From contig NC_058056.1 of assembly GCF_020085105.1 (NCBI RefSeq), forward strand, positions 1 through 64,000: DNA of 64,000 nucleotides. Direction: 5' to 3'. The translations under genes and the position numbers were made by a program. How positions within the stretch are numbered: the stretch's first letter is position 1; each line of letters starts with the position of its first letter. Source of the DNA: Siniperca chuatsi (lineage: Eukaryota; Chordata; Actinopteri; Centrarchiformes; Sinipercidae). Below, piece after piece: positions 25,601 through 38,125 of this stretch. Below the pieces are notes generated by a model. The model was not told where the DNA came from, made no database searches, and saw only the letters and a list, made by a program, of their open reading frames with translations.

Positions 25601-28250
25601 TCCCATCCAGCCACGGCTACAATTTCATGCAAAAAGGCGGGGTTTGTAGTCAATGAGCCAGTCAGGTGCGACAACAGTCCAGTAAGGTTTCAGAAATGCG
25701 CCACCTGTGCTGTGAGTGTTGGATCAGATCCAGTTTTAACTCGTAGCTGCGATCGGCATCCTTCCTGGAGGCAATACAGGAAGGTTCTCTGAGATGTCAT
25801 TATTGTTGATTGAAAAGATAACCCAGTATCTCTCCTGGAGAACAATTTGCATATATGGAAAATTCTCAATGAATTGACAGTGTTTAGCCAGTTCTTGTAC
25901 TAATACGTAAAGATCGAGCTTTTTAGGCTTGCTTTCAATTGCCTGTCTAAAATGAAAAGCATGGAAGCCCATTTTCAACGACACTAACAATTGTAATCCT
26001 GGCCTGGCTAACTAAAGTAGACTCATAAAGTAGGTTATCCAGAGAGCTTAGGTTTTCCCCATCCAGCCATGGCTACAATTTCATGCAAAAGGCGGGGTTT
26101 GTAGTCAATGAGCCAATCATTGTGCAACATCAGTCCAGTAAGGTTTCAGAAATGCACCACATGTGCTGTGAGTGTTGTATCAGATCCAGTTTTAACTCGT
26201 AGTTGTATTCATTATCCTTTCGCAGAGGCAATTTCATAGTCTATGAAGTGTATCTGAGACGTGATTATTGCTGGTTGAAAACTTAACCCAATATCCCGCC
26301 TGGATGACTTGAAATACAGTCAGCTGTGGCAATTTTTGTTGGTCTTTCAGGAGACTTTACACTGTGTATTAATAGAAAATCCAAGAACAAGAAGCAATGT
26401 TTATGCCGTTCTTGTTCTCACAACTAGGGTTTGACAATGCTTGGCCAATTGTTGTTGTAATACGTAAAGATCAAGACTTTTCAGCATGTCTTTGAGTTGT
26501 TTGGCAAAAATGAGAATCATTTCACCCCAGTTTAAACGACACTTACAATTGTAGTTCTCGTCTGGCTAACTAAAAATCGACTCAAAAAGTAGGTCATCCA
26601 GAGAGCCTAGGCTTTTCCCATCCAGCCACGGCTACAATTTCATGCAAAAAGGCGGGGTTTGTAGTCAATGAGCCAGTCAGGTGCGACAACAGTCCAGTAA
26701 GGTTTCAGAAATGCGCCACCTGTGCTGTGAGTGTTGGATCAGATCCAGTTTTAACTCGTAGCTGCGATCGGCATCCTTCCTGGAGGCAATACAGGAAGGT
26801 TCTCTGAGATGTCATTATTGTTGATTGAAAAGATAACCCAGTATCTCTCCTGGAGAACAATTTGCATATATGGAAAATTCTCAATGAATTGACAGTGTTT
26901 AGCCAGTTCTTGTACTAATACGTAAAGATCGAGCTTTTTAGGCTTGCTTTCAATTGCCTGTCTAAAATGAAAAGCATGGAAGCCCATTTTCAACGACACT
27001 AACAATTGTAATCCTGGCCTGGCTAACTAAAGTAGACTCATAAAGTAGGTTATCCAGAGAGCTTAGGTTTTCCCCATCCAGCCATGGCTACAATTTCATG
27101 CAAAAAGGCGGGGTTTGTAGTCAATGAGCCAATCATTGTGCAACATCAGTCCAGTAAGGTTTCAGAAATGCACCACATGTGCTGTGAGTGTTGTATCAGA
27201 TCCAGTTTTAACTCGTAGTTGTATTCATTATCCTTTCGCAGAGGCAATTTCATAGTCTATGAAGTGTATCTGAGACGTGATTATTGCTGGTTGAAAACTT
27301 AACCCAATATCCCGCCTGGATGACTTGAAATACAGTCAGCTGTGGCAATTTTTGTTGGTCTTTCAGGAGACTTTACACTGTGTATTAATAGAAAATCCAA
27401 GAACAAGAAGCAATGTTTATGCCGTTCTTGTTCTCATAACTAGGGTTTGACAATGCTTGGCCAATTGTTGTTGTAATATGTAAAGATCAAGACTTTTCAG
27501 CATGTCTTTGAGTTGTTTGGCAAAAATGAGAATCATTTCACCCCAGTTTAAACGACACTTACAATTGTAGTTCTCGTCTGGCTAACTAAAAATCGACTCA
27601 AAAAGTAGGTCATCCAGAGAGCCTAGGCTTTTCCCATCCAGCCACGGCTACAATTTCATGCAAAAAGGCGGGGTTTGTAGTCAATGAGCCAGTCAGGTGC
27701 GACAACAGTCCAGTAAGGTTTCAGAAATGCGCCACCTGTGCTGTGAGTGTTGGATCAGATCCAGTTTTAACTCGTAGCTGCGATCGGCATCCTTCCTGGA
27801 GGCAATACAGGAAGGTTCTCTGAGATGTCATTATTGTTGATTGAAAAGATAACCCAGTATCTCTCCTGGAGAACAATTTGCATGTATGGAAAATTCTCAA
27901 TGAATTGACAGTGTTTAGCCAGTTCTTGTACTAATACGTAAAGATCGAGCTTTTTAGGCTTGCTTTCAATTGCCTGTCTAAAATGAAAAGCATGGAAGCC
28001 CATTTTCAACGACACTAACAATTGTAATCCTGGCCTGGCTAACTAAAGTAGACTCATAAAGTAGGTTATCCAGAGAGCTTAGGTTTTCCCCATCCAGCCA
28101 TGGCTACAATTTCATGCAAAAAGGCGGGGTTTGTAGTCAATGAGCCAATCATTGTGCAACATCAGTCCAGTAAGGTTTCAGAAATGCACCACATGTGCTG
28201 TGAGTGTTGTATCAGATCCAGTTTTAACTCGTAGTTGTATTCATTATCCT
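22620..28250 (-). repeat. Segmental block copied within the array, copy 2
   Basis: Partner of 3270-8900 at offset about 19,350, with the same unit-length order and the same rare variants (cattctttttctc and gcttggacaattg near 25390-25434). Small private differences, such as gaaaacccaag at 25360 and aatatgccgcc at 23270, show this is not an exact copy of the first. Confidence 0.8.
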
Positions 28251-28689
28251 TTCGCAGAGGCAATTTCATAGTCTATGAAGTGTATCTGAGACGTGATTAT
28301 TGCTGGTTGAAAACTTAACCCAATATCCCGCCTGGATGACTTGAAATACAGTCAGCTGTGGCAATTTTTGTTGGTCTTTCAGGAGACTTTACACTGTGTA
28401 TTAATAGAAAATCCAAGAACAAGAAGCAATGTTTATGCCGTTCTTGTTCTCACAACTAGGGTTTGACAATGCTTGGCCAATTGTTGTTGTAATACGTAAA
28501 GATCAAGACTTTTCAGCATGTCCTTGAGTTGTTTGGCAAAAATGAGAATCATTTCACCCCAGTTTAAACGACACTTACAATTGTAGTTCTCGTCTGGCTA
28601 ACTAAAAATCGACTCAAAAGTAGGTCATCCAGAGAGCCTAGGCTTTTCCCATCCAGCCACGGCTACAATTTCATGCAAAAAGGCGGGTT

Positions 28690-29345
28690 TGTAGTCAATG
28701 AGCCAGTCAGGTGCGACAACAGTCCAGTAAGGTTTCAGAAATGCGCCACCTGTGCTGTGAGTGTTGGATCAGATCCAGTTTTAACTCGTAGTTGTATTCA
28801 TTATTCTTTCGCAGAGGCAATTTCATAGTCTATGAAGTGTATCTGAGACGTGATTATTGCTGGTTGAAAACTTAACCCAATATCCCGCCTGGATGACTTG
28901 AAATACAGTCAGCTGTGGCAATTTTTGTTGGTCTTTCAGGAGACTTTACACTGTGTATTAATAGAAAATCCAAGAACAAGAAGCAATGTTTATGCCGTTC
29001 TTGTTCTCACAACTAGGGTTTGACAATGCTTGGCCAATTGTTGTTGTAATACGTAAAGATCAAGACTTTTCAGCATGTCTTTGAGTTGTTTGGCAAAAAT
29101 GAGAATCATTTCACCCCAGTTTAAACGACACTTACAATTGTAGTTCTCGTCTGGCTAACTAAAAATCGACTCAAAAAGTAGGTCATCCAGAGAGCCTAGG
29201 CTTTTCCCATCCAGCCACGGCTACAATTTCAGGCAAAAAGGCGGGGTTTGTAGTCAATGAGCCAGTCAGGTGCGACAACAGTCCAGTAAGGTTTCAGAAA
29301 TGCGCCACCTGTGCTGTGAGTGTTGGATCAGATCCAGTTTTAACT
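28690..29345 (-). repeat. Extra A-type monomer (hybrid unit)
   Basis: The phase spacing from 27767 to 29340 is 1,573 bp, that is, one dimer plus about 557. At 28786-28800 A-type sequence passes into B-type sequence (gttttaactcgtag then ttgtattcattattc), so the B ORF segment is skipped and one extra A-length monomer is left. The crossover lies in a stretch shared by A and B, the reciprocal type of the short hybrids at 2.1-3.3 kb. Confidence 0.85.
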
Positions 29346-32300
29346 CGTAGCTGCGATCGGCATCCTTCCTGGAGGCAATACAGGAAGGTTCTCTGAGATG
29401 TCATTATTGTTGATTGAAAAGATAACCCAGTATCTCTCCTGGAGAACAATTTGCATGTATGGAAAATTCTCAATGAATTGACAGTGTTTAGCCAGTTCTT
29501 GTACTAATACGTAAAGATCGAGCTTTTTAGGCTTGCTTTCAATTGCCTGTCTAAAATGAAAAGCATGGAAGCCCATTTTCAACGACACTAACAATTGTAA
29601 TCCTGGCCTGGCTAACTAAAGTAGACTCATAAAGTAGGTTATCCAGAGAGCTTAGGTTTTCCCCATCCAGCCATGGCTACAATTTCATGCAAAAAGGCGG
29701 GGTTTGTAGTCAATGAGCCAATCATTGTGCAACATCAGTCCAGTAAGGTTTCAGAAATGCACCACATGTGCTGTGAGTGTTGTATCAGATCCAGTTTTAA
29801 CTCGTAGTTGTATTCATTATCCTTTCGCAGAGGCAATTTCATAGTCTATGAAGTGTATCCGAGACGTGATTATTGCTGGTTGAAAACTTAACCCAATATC
29901 CCGCCTGGATGACTTGAAATACAGTCAGCTGTGGCAATTTTTGTTGGTCTTTCAGGAGACTTTACACTGTGTATTAATAGAAAATCCAAGAACAAGAAGC
30001 AATGTTTATGCCGTTCTTGTTCTCATAACTAGGGTTTGACAATGCTTGGCCAATTGTTGTTGTAATACGTAAAGATCAAGACTTTTCAGCATGTCTTTGA
30101 GTTGTTTGGCAAAAATGAGAATCATTTCACCCCAGTTTAAACGACACTTACAATTGTAGTTCTCGTCTGGCTAACTAAAAATCGACTCAAAAAGTAGGTC
30201 ATCCAGAGAGCCTAGGCTTTTCCCATCCAGCCACGGCTACAATTTCATGCAAAAAGGCGGGGTTTGTAGTCAATGAGCCAGTCAGGTGCGACAACAGTCC
30301 AGTAAGGTTTCAGAAATGCGCCACCTGTGCTGTGAGTGTTGGATCAGATCCAGTTTTGACTCGTAGCTGCGATCGGCATCCTTCCTGGAGGCAATACAGG
30401 AAGGTTCTCTGAGATGTCATTATTGTTGATTGAAAAGATAACCCAGTATCTCTCCTGGAGAACAATTTGCATGTATGGAAAATTCTCAATGAATTGACAG
30501 TGTTTAGCCAGTTCTTGTACTAATACGTAAAGATCGAGCTTTTTAGGCTTGCTTTCAATTGCCTGTCTAAAATGAAAAGCATGGAAGCCCATTTTCAACG
30601 ACACTAACAATTGTAATCCTGGCCTGGCTAACTAAAGTAGACTCATAAAGTAGGTTATCCAGAGAGCTTAGGTTTTCCCCATCCAGCCATGGCTACAATT
30701 TCATGCAAAAAGGCGGGGTTTGTAGTCAATGAGCCAATCATTGTGCAACATCAGTCCAGTAAGGTTTCAGAAATGCACCACATGTGCTGTGAGTGTTGTA
30801 TCAGATCCAGTTTTAACTCGTAGTTGTATTCATTATTCTTTTTCGCAGAGGCAATTTCATAGTCTATGAAGTGTATCTGAGACGTGATTATTGCTGGTTG
30901 AAAACTTAACCCAATATCCCGCCTGGATGACTTGAAATACAGTCAGCTGTGGCAATTTTTGTTGGTCTTTCAGGAGACTTTACACTGTGTATTAATAGAA
31001 AATCCAAGAACAAGAAGCAATGTTTATGCCGTTCTTGTTCTCACAACTAGGGTTTGACAATGCTTGGCCAATTGTTGTTGTAATACGTAAAGATCAAGAC
31101 TTTTCAGCATGTCTTTGAGTTGTTTGGCAAAAATGAGAATCATTTCACCCCAGTTTAAACGACACTTACAATTGTAGTTCTCGTCTGGCTAACTAAAAAT
31201 CGACTCAAAAAGTAGGTCATCCAGAGAGCCTAGGCTTTTCCCATCCAGCCACGGCTACAATTTCATGCAAAAAGGCGGGGTTTGTAGTCAATGAGCCAGT
31301 CAGGTGCGACAACAGTCCAGTAAGGTTTCAGAAATGCGCCACCTGTGCTGTGAGTGTTGGATCAGATCCAGTTTTAACTCGTAGCTGCGATCGGCATCCT
31401 TCCTGGAGGCAATACAGGAAGGTTCTCTGAGATGTCATTATTGTTGATTGAAAAGATAACCCAGTATCTCTCCTGGAGAACAATTTGCATATATGGAAAA
31501 TTCTCAATGAATTGACAGTGTTTAGCCAGTTCTTGTACTAATACGTAAAGATCGAGCTTTTTAGGCTTGCTTTCAATTGCCTGTCTAAAATGAAAAGCAT
31601 GGAAGCCCATTTTCAACGACACTAACAATTGTAATCCTGGCCTGGCTAACTAAAGTAGACTCATAAAGTAGGTTATCCAGAGAGCTTAGGTTTTCCCCAT
31701 CCAGCCATGGCTACAATTCCATGCAAAAAGGCGGGGTTTGTAGTCAATGAGCCAATCATTGTGCAACATCAGTCCAGTAAGGTTTCAGAAATGCACCACA
31801 TGTGCTGTGAGTGTTGTATCAGATCCAGTTTTAACTCGTAGTTGTATTCATTATCCTTTCGCAGAGAGGCAATTTCATAGTCTGTGAAGTGTATCTGAGA
31901 CGTGATTATTGCTGGTTGAAAACTTAACCCAATATCCCGCCTGGATGACTTGAAATACAGTCAGCTGTGGCAATTTTTGTTGGTCTTTCAGGAGACTTTA
32001 CACTGTGTATTAATAGAAAATCCAAGAACAAGAAGCAATGTTTATGCCGTTCTTGTTCTCACAACTAGGGTTTGACAATGCTTGGCCAATTGTTGTTGTA
32101 ATACGTAAAGATCAAGACTTTTCAGCATGTCTTTGAGTTGTTTGGCAAAAATGAGAATCATTTCACCCCAGTTTAAACGACACTTACAATTGTAGTTCTC
32201 GTCTGGCTAACTAAAAATCGACTCAAAAAGTAGGTCATCCAGAGAGCCTAGGCTTTTCCCATCCAGCCACGGCTACAATTTCATGCAAAAAGGCGGGGTT

Positions 32301-34015
32301 TGTAGTCAATGAGCCAGTCAGGTGCGACAACAGTCCAGTAAGGTTTCAGAAATGCGCCACCTGTGCTGTGAGTGTTGGATCAGATCCAGTTTTAACTCGT
32401 AGCTGCGATCGGCATCCTTCCTGGAGGCAATACAGGAAGGTTCTCTGAGATGTCATTATTGTTGATTGAAAAGATAACCCAGTATCTCTCCTGGAGAACA
32501 ATTTGCATATATGGAAAATTCTCAATGAATTGACAGTGTTTAGCCAGTTCTTGTACTAATACGTAAAGATCGAGCTTTTAGGCTTGCTTTCAATTGCCTG
32601 TCTAAAATGAAAAGCATGGAAGCCCATTTTCAACGACACTAACAATTGTAATCCTGGCCTGGCTAACTAAAGTAGGTTATCCAGAGAGCTTAGGTTTTCC
32701 CCATCCAGCCATGGCTACAATTTCATGCAAAAGGCGGGGTTTGTAGTCAATGAGCCAATCATTGTGCAACATCAGTCCAGTAAGGTTTCAGAAATGCACC
32801 ACATGTGCTGTGAGTGTTGTATCAGATCCAGTTTTAACTCGTAGTTGTATTCATTATCCTTTCGCAGAGGCAATTTCATAGTCTATGAAGTGTATCTGAG
32901 ACGTGATTATTGCTGGTTGAAAACTTAACCCAATATCCCGCCTGGATGACTTGAAATACAGTCAGCTGTGGCAATTTTTGTTGGTCTTTCAGGAGACTTT
33001 ACACTGTGTATTAATAGAAAATCCAAGAACAAGAAGCAATGTTTATGCCGTTCTTGTTCTCATAACTAGGGTTTGACAATGCTTGGCCAATTGTTGTTGT
33101 AATACGTAAAGATCAAGACTTTTCAGCATGTCTTTGAGTTGTTTGGCAAAAATGAGAATCATTTCACCCCAGTTTAAACGACACTTACAATTGTAGTTCT
33201 CGTCTGGCTAACTAAAAATCGACTCAAAAAGTAGGTCATCCAGAGAGCCTAGGCTTTTCCCATCCAGCCACGGCTACAATTTCATGCAAAAAGGCGGGGT
33301 TTGTAGTCAATGAGCCAGTCAGGTGCGACAACAGTCCAGTAAGGTTTCAGAAATGCGCCACCTGTGCTGTGAGTGTTGGATCAGATCCAGTTTTAACTCG
33401 TAGCTGCGATCGGCATCCTTCCTGGAGGCAATACAGGAAGGTTCTCTGAGATGTCATTATTGTTGATTGAAAAGATAACCCAGTATCTCTCCTGGAGAAC
33501 AATTTGCATATATGGAAAATTCTCAATGAATTGACAGTGTTTAGCCAGTTCTTGTACTAATACGTAAAGATCGAGCTTTTTAGGCTTGCTTTCAATTGCC
33601 TGTCTAAAATGAAAAGCATGGAAGCCCATTTTCAACGACACTAACAATTGTAATCCTGGCCTGGCTAACTAAAGTAGGTTATCCAGAGAGCTTAGGTTTT
33701 CCCCATCCAGCCATGGCTACAATTTCATGCAAAAAGGCGGGGTTTGTAGTCAATGAGCCAATCATTGTGCAACATCAGTCCAGTAAGGTTTCAGAAATGC
33801 ACCACATGTGCTGTGAGTGTTGTATCAGATCCAGTTTTAACTCGTAGTTGTATTCATTATCCTTTCGCAGAGAGGCAATTTCATAGTCTATGAAGTGTAT
33901 CTGAGACGTGATTATTGCTGGTTGAAAACTTAACCCAATATCCCGCCTGGATGACTTGAAATACAGTCAGCTGTGGCAATTTTTGTTGGTCTTTCAGGAG
34001 ACTTTACACTGTGTA

Positions 34016-34270
34016 TTAATAGAAAATCCAAGAACAAGAAGCAATGTTTATGCCGTTCTTGTTCTCATAACTAGGGTTTGACAATGCTTGGCCAATTGTT
34101 GTTGTAATACGTGAAAGATCAAGACTTTTCAGCATGTCTTTGAGTTGTTTGGCAAAAATGAGAATCATTTCACCCCAGTTTAAACGACACTTACAATTGT
34201 AGTTCTCGTCTGGCCAACTAAAAATCGACTCAAAAAGTAGGTCATCCAGAGAGCCTAGGCTTTTTCCCAT
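34016..34270 (-). other. A-monomer ORF, 84 codons, family not recognised
   Basis: This copy of the A-monomer frame starts MGKSLGSLDDLLFESIFS and runs through LNWGEMILIFAKQLKDMLKS. An extra g in acgtgaaagatc (near 34112) then shifts it, so that it ends with NIASCSWIFY. With 22363-22584 it shows that the A frame can be open over most of the monomer when one homopolymer has five A instead of four. No family is recognised and expression is unproven. Confidence 0.25.
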
Positions 34271-35185
34271 CCAGCCATGGCTACAATTTCATGCAAAAGG
34301 CGGGGTTTGTAGTCAATGAGCCAGTCAGGTGCGACAACAGTCCAGTAAGGTTTCAGAAATGCGCCACCTGTGCTGTGAGTGTTGGATCAGATCCAGTTTT
34401 GACTCGTAGCTGCGATCGGCATCCTTCCTGGAGGCAATACAGGAAGGTTCTCTGAGATGTCATTATTGTTGATTGAAAAGATAACCCAGTATCTCTCCTG
34501 GAGAACAATTTGCATGTATGGAAAATTCTCAATGAATTGACAGTGTTTAGCCAGTTCTTGTACTAATACGTAAAGATCGAGCTTTTTAGGCTTGCTTTCA
34601 ATTGCCTGTCTAAAATGAAAAGCATGGAAGCCCATTTTCAACGACACTAACAATTGTAATCCTGGCCTGGCTAACTAAAGTAGGTTATCCAGAGAGCTTA
34701 GGTTTTCCCCATCCAGCCATGGCTACAATTTCATGCAAAAAGGCGGGGTTTGTAGTCAATGAGCCAGTCAGGTGCGACAACAGTCCAGTAAGGTTTCAGA
34801 AATGCGCCACCTGTGCTGTGAGTGTTGGATCAGATCCAGTTTTGACTCGTAGCTGCGATCGGCATCCTTCCTGGAGGCAATACAGGAAGGTTCTCTGAGA
34901 TGTCATTATTGTTGATTGAAAAGATAACCCAGTATCTCTCCTGGAGAACAATTTGCATGTATGGAAAATTCTCAATGAATTGACAGTGTTTAGCCAGTTC
35001 TTGTACTAATACGTAAAGATCGAGCTTTTAGGCTTGCTTTCAATTGCCTGTCTAAAATGAAAAGCATGGAAGCCCATTTTCAACGACACTAACAATTGTA
35101 ATCCTGGCCTGGCTAACTAAAGTAGGTTATCCAGAGAGCTTAGGTTTTCCCCATCCAGCCATGGCTACAATTCCATGCAAAAGGC
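34020..35185 (-). repeat. Hybrid short-monomer block, copy 2
   Basis: Partner of 2100-3265 at an offset of 31,920. It has the same pair of about 443-bp phase intervals, the same gtttt-gactcg variant and the same attccatgcaaaaggcgggg near 35170 (3249 in copy 1). The two copies part company at gtagtcaatgagcca, where this one continues with B sequence and copy 1 with A sequence. Confidence 0.82.
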
Positions 35186-37670
35186 GGGGTTTGTAGTCAA
35201 TGAGCCAATCATTGTGCAACATCAGTCCAGTAAGGTTTCAGAAATGCACCACATGTGCTGTGAGTGTTGTATCAGATCCAGTTTTAACTCGTAGTTGTAT
35301 TCATTATCCTTTTGCAGAGGCAATTTCATAGTCTATGAAGTGTATCTGAGACGTGATTATTGCTGGTTGAAAACTTAACCCAATATCCCGCCTGGATGAT
35401 TTGAAATACAGTCAGCTGTGGCAATTTTTGTTGGTCTTTCAGGAGACTTTACACTGTGTATTAATAGAAAATCCAAGAACAAGAAGCAATGTTTATGCCG
35501 TTCTTGTTCTCATAACTAGGGTTTGACAATGCTTGGCCAATTGTTGTTGTAATACGTAAAGATCAAGACTTTTCAGCATGTCTTTGAGTTGTTTGGCAAA
35601 AATGAGAATCATTTCACCCCAGTTTAAACGACACTTACAATTGTAGTTCTCGTCTGGCTAACTAAAAATCGACTCAAAAAGTAGGTCATCCAGAGAGCCT
35701 AGGCTTTTCCCATCCAGCCATGGCTACAATTTCAGGCAAAAAGGCGGGTTTGTAGTCAATGAGCCAGTCAGGTGCGACAACAGTCCAGTAAGGTTTCAGA
35801 AATGCGCCACCTGTGCTGTGAGTGTTGGATCAGATCCAGTTTTGACTCGTAGCTGCGATCGGCATCCTTCCTGGAGGCAATACAGGAAGGTTCTCTGAGA
35901 TGTCATCATTGTTGATTGAAAAGATAACCCAGTATCTCTCCTGGAGAACAATTTGCATATATGGAAAATTCTCAATGAATTGACAGTGTTTAGCCAGTTC
36001 TTGTACTAATACGTAAAGATCGAGCTTTTAGGCTTGCTTTCAATTGCCTGTCTAAAATGAAAAGCATGGAAGCCCATTTTCAACGACACTAACAATTGTA
36101 ATCCTGGCCTGGCTAACTAAAGTAGACTCATAAAGTAGGTTATCCAGAGAGCTTAGGTTTTCCCCATCCAGCCATGGCTACAATTTCATGCAAAAAGGGG
36201 GTTTGTAGTCAATGAGCCAATCATTGTGCAACATCAGTCCAGTAAGGTTTCAGAAATGCACCACATGTGCTGTGAGTGTTGTATCAGATCCAGTTTTAAC
36301 TCGTAGTTGTATTCATTATCCTTTCGCAGAGGCAATTTCATAGTCTATGAAGTGTATCTGAGACGTGATTATTGCTGGTTGAAAACTTAACCCAATATCC
36401 CGCCTGGATGACTTGAAATACAGTCAGCTGTGGCAATTTTTGTTGGTCTTTCAGGAGACTTTACACTGTGTATTAATAGAAAATCCAAGAACAAGAAGCA
36501 ATGTTTATGCCGTTCTTGTTCTCACAACTAGGGTTTGACAATGCTTGGCCAATTGTTGTTGTAATACGTAAAGATCAAGACTTTTCAGCATGTCTTTGAG
36601 TTGTTTGGCAAAAATGAGAATCATTTCACCCCAGTTTAAACGACACTTACAATTGTAGTTCTCGCCTGGCTAACTAAAAATCGACTCAAAAAGTAGGTCA
36701 TCCAGAGAGCCTAGGCTTTTCCCATCCAGCCACGGCTACAATTTCATGCAAAAAGGCGGGTTTGTAGTCAATGAGCCAGTCAGGTGCGACAACAGTCCAG
36801 TAAGGTTTCAGAAATGCGCCACCTGTGCTGTGAGTGTTGGATCAGATCCAGTTTTAACTCGTAGCTGCGATCGGCATCCTTCCTGGAGGCAATACAGGAA
36901 GGTTCTCTGAGATGTCATTATTGTTGATTGAAAAGATAACCCAGTATCTCTCCTGGAGAACAATTTGCATGTATGGAAAATTCTCAATGAATTGACAGTG
37001 TTTAGCCAGTTCTTGTACTAATACGTAAAGATCGAGCTTTTAGGCTTGCTTTCAATTGCCTGTCTAAAATGAAAAGCATGGAAGCCCATTTTCAACGACA
37101 CTAACAATTGTAATCCTGGCCTGGCTAACTAAAGTAGACTCATAAAGTAGGTTATCCAGAGAGCTTAGGTTTTCCCCATCCAGCCATGGCTACAATTCCA
37201 TGCAAAAAGGCGGGGTTTGTAGTCAATGAGCCAATCATTGTGCAACATCAGTCCAGTAAGGTTTCAGAAATGCACCACATGTGCTGTGAGTGTTGTATCA
37301 GATCCAGTTTTAACTCGTAGTTGTATTCATTATCCGTTCGCAGAGGCAATTTCATAGTCTATGAAGTGTATCTGAGACGTGATTATTGCTGGTTGAAAAC
37401 TTAACCCAATATCCCGCCTGGATGACTTGAAATACAGTCAGCTGTGGCAATTTTTGTTGGTCTTTCAGGAGACTTTACACTGTGTATTAATAGAAAATCC
37501 AAGAACAAGAAGCAATGTTTATGCCGTTCTTGTTCTCACAACTAGGGTTTGACAATGCTTGGCCAATTGTTGTTGTAATACGTAAAGATCAAGACTTTTC
37601 AGCATGTCTTTGAGTTGTTTGGCAAAAATGAGAATCATTTCACCCCAGTTTAAAACGACACTTACAATTG

Positions 37671-38125
37671 TAGTTCTTCCAGTAAGGTTTCAGAAATGCA
37701 CCACATGTGCTGTGAGTGTTGTATCAGATCCAGTTTAACTCATGGTTGTATTCATTATCCGTTCGAGAGGGCAATTTCACAGTCTATGAAGTGTATCTGA
37801 GGCGTGATTATTGCTGGTTGAAAACTTAACCCAATATCCCGCCTGGATGACTTGAAATACAGTCAGCTGTGGCAATTTTGTTGGTCTTTCAGGAGACTTA
37901 CACTGTGTATTAATAGAAAATCCAAGAACAAAGCAATGTTTATGCCATTCTTGTTCTCACAACTACTAGGTTTGACAATGCTTGGCCAATTGTTGTTGTA
38001 ATGTCGTAAAGATCAAGACTTTTCAGCATGTCTTTGAGTTGTTTGGCAAAAAATGAGAATCATTTCACCCCAGTTTAAGCGACACTTACAATTGTAGTTC
38101 TCGTCTGGCCAACCCATTTTCAACG
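37671..38125 (-). repeat. Rearranged array segment with two deletion junctions
   Basis: At about 37674 A-type sequence (caattgtagttc) jumps to ttccagtaaggtttcag, which normally lies several hundred bases away. At about 38113 ggccaac jumps to ccattttcaacgacac. Between them the sequence is recognisable array with more small indels than its neighbours, such as cgagagggcaattt near 37764. This is either two real deletions or a poor consensus near a contig end. Confidence 0.8.

Larger units (their letters stand above)
18196..37670 (-). repeat. Tandem array block L2, ~1,016-bp dimer units
   Basis: About 19 antisense units with phase markers near 18675, 19690, 20702, 21716, 22734, 23749, 24752, 25756, 26771, 27787, 29360, 30364, 31394, 32410, 33413, 34407, 34862, 35866 and 36873. 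It contains the second copy of the 5-kb block (22620-28250), an extra A-type monomer near 28.8 kb and the second hybrid short-monomer block (34020-35185). I see no promoter, RNA gene or other element in it. Confidence 0.95.
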
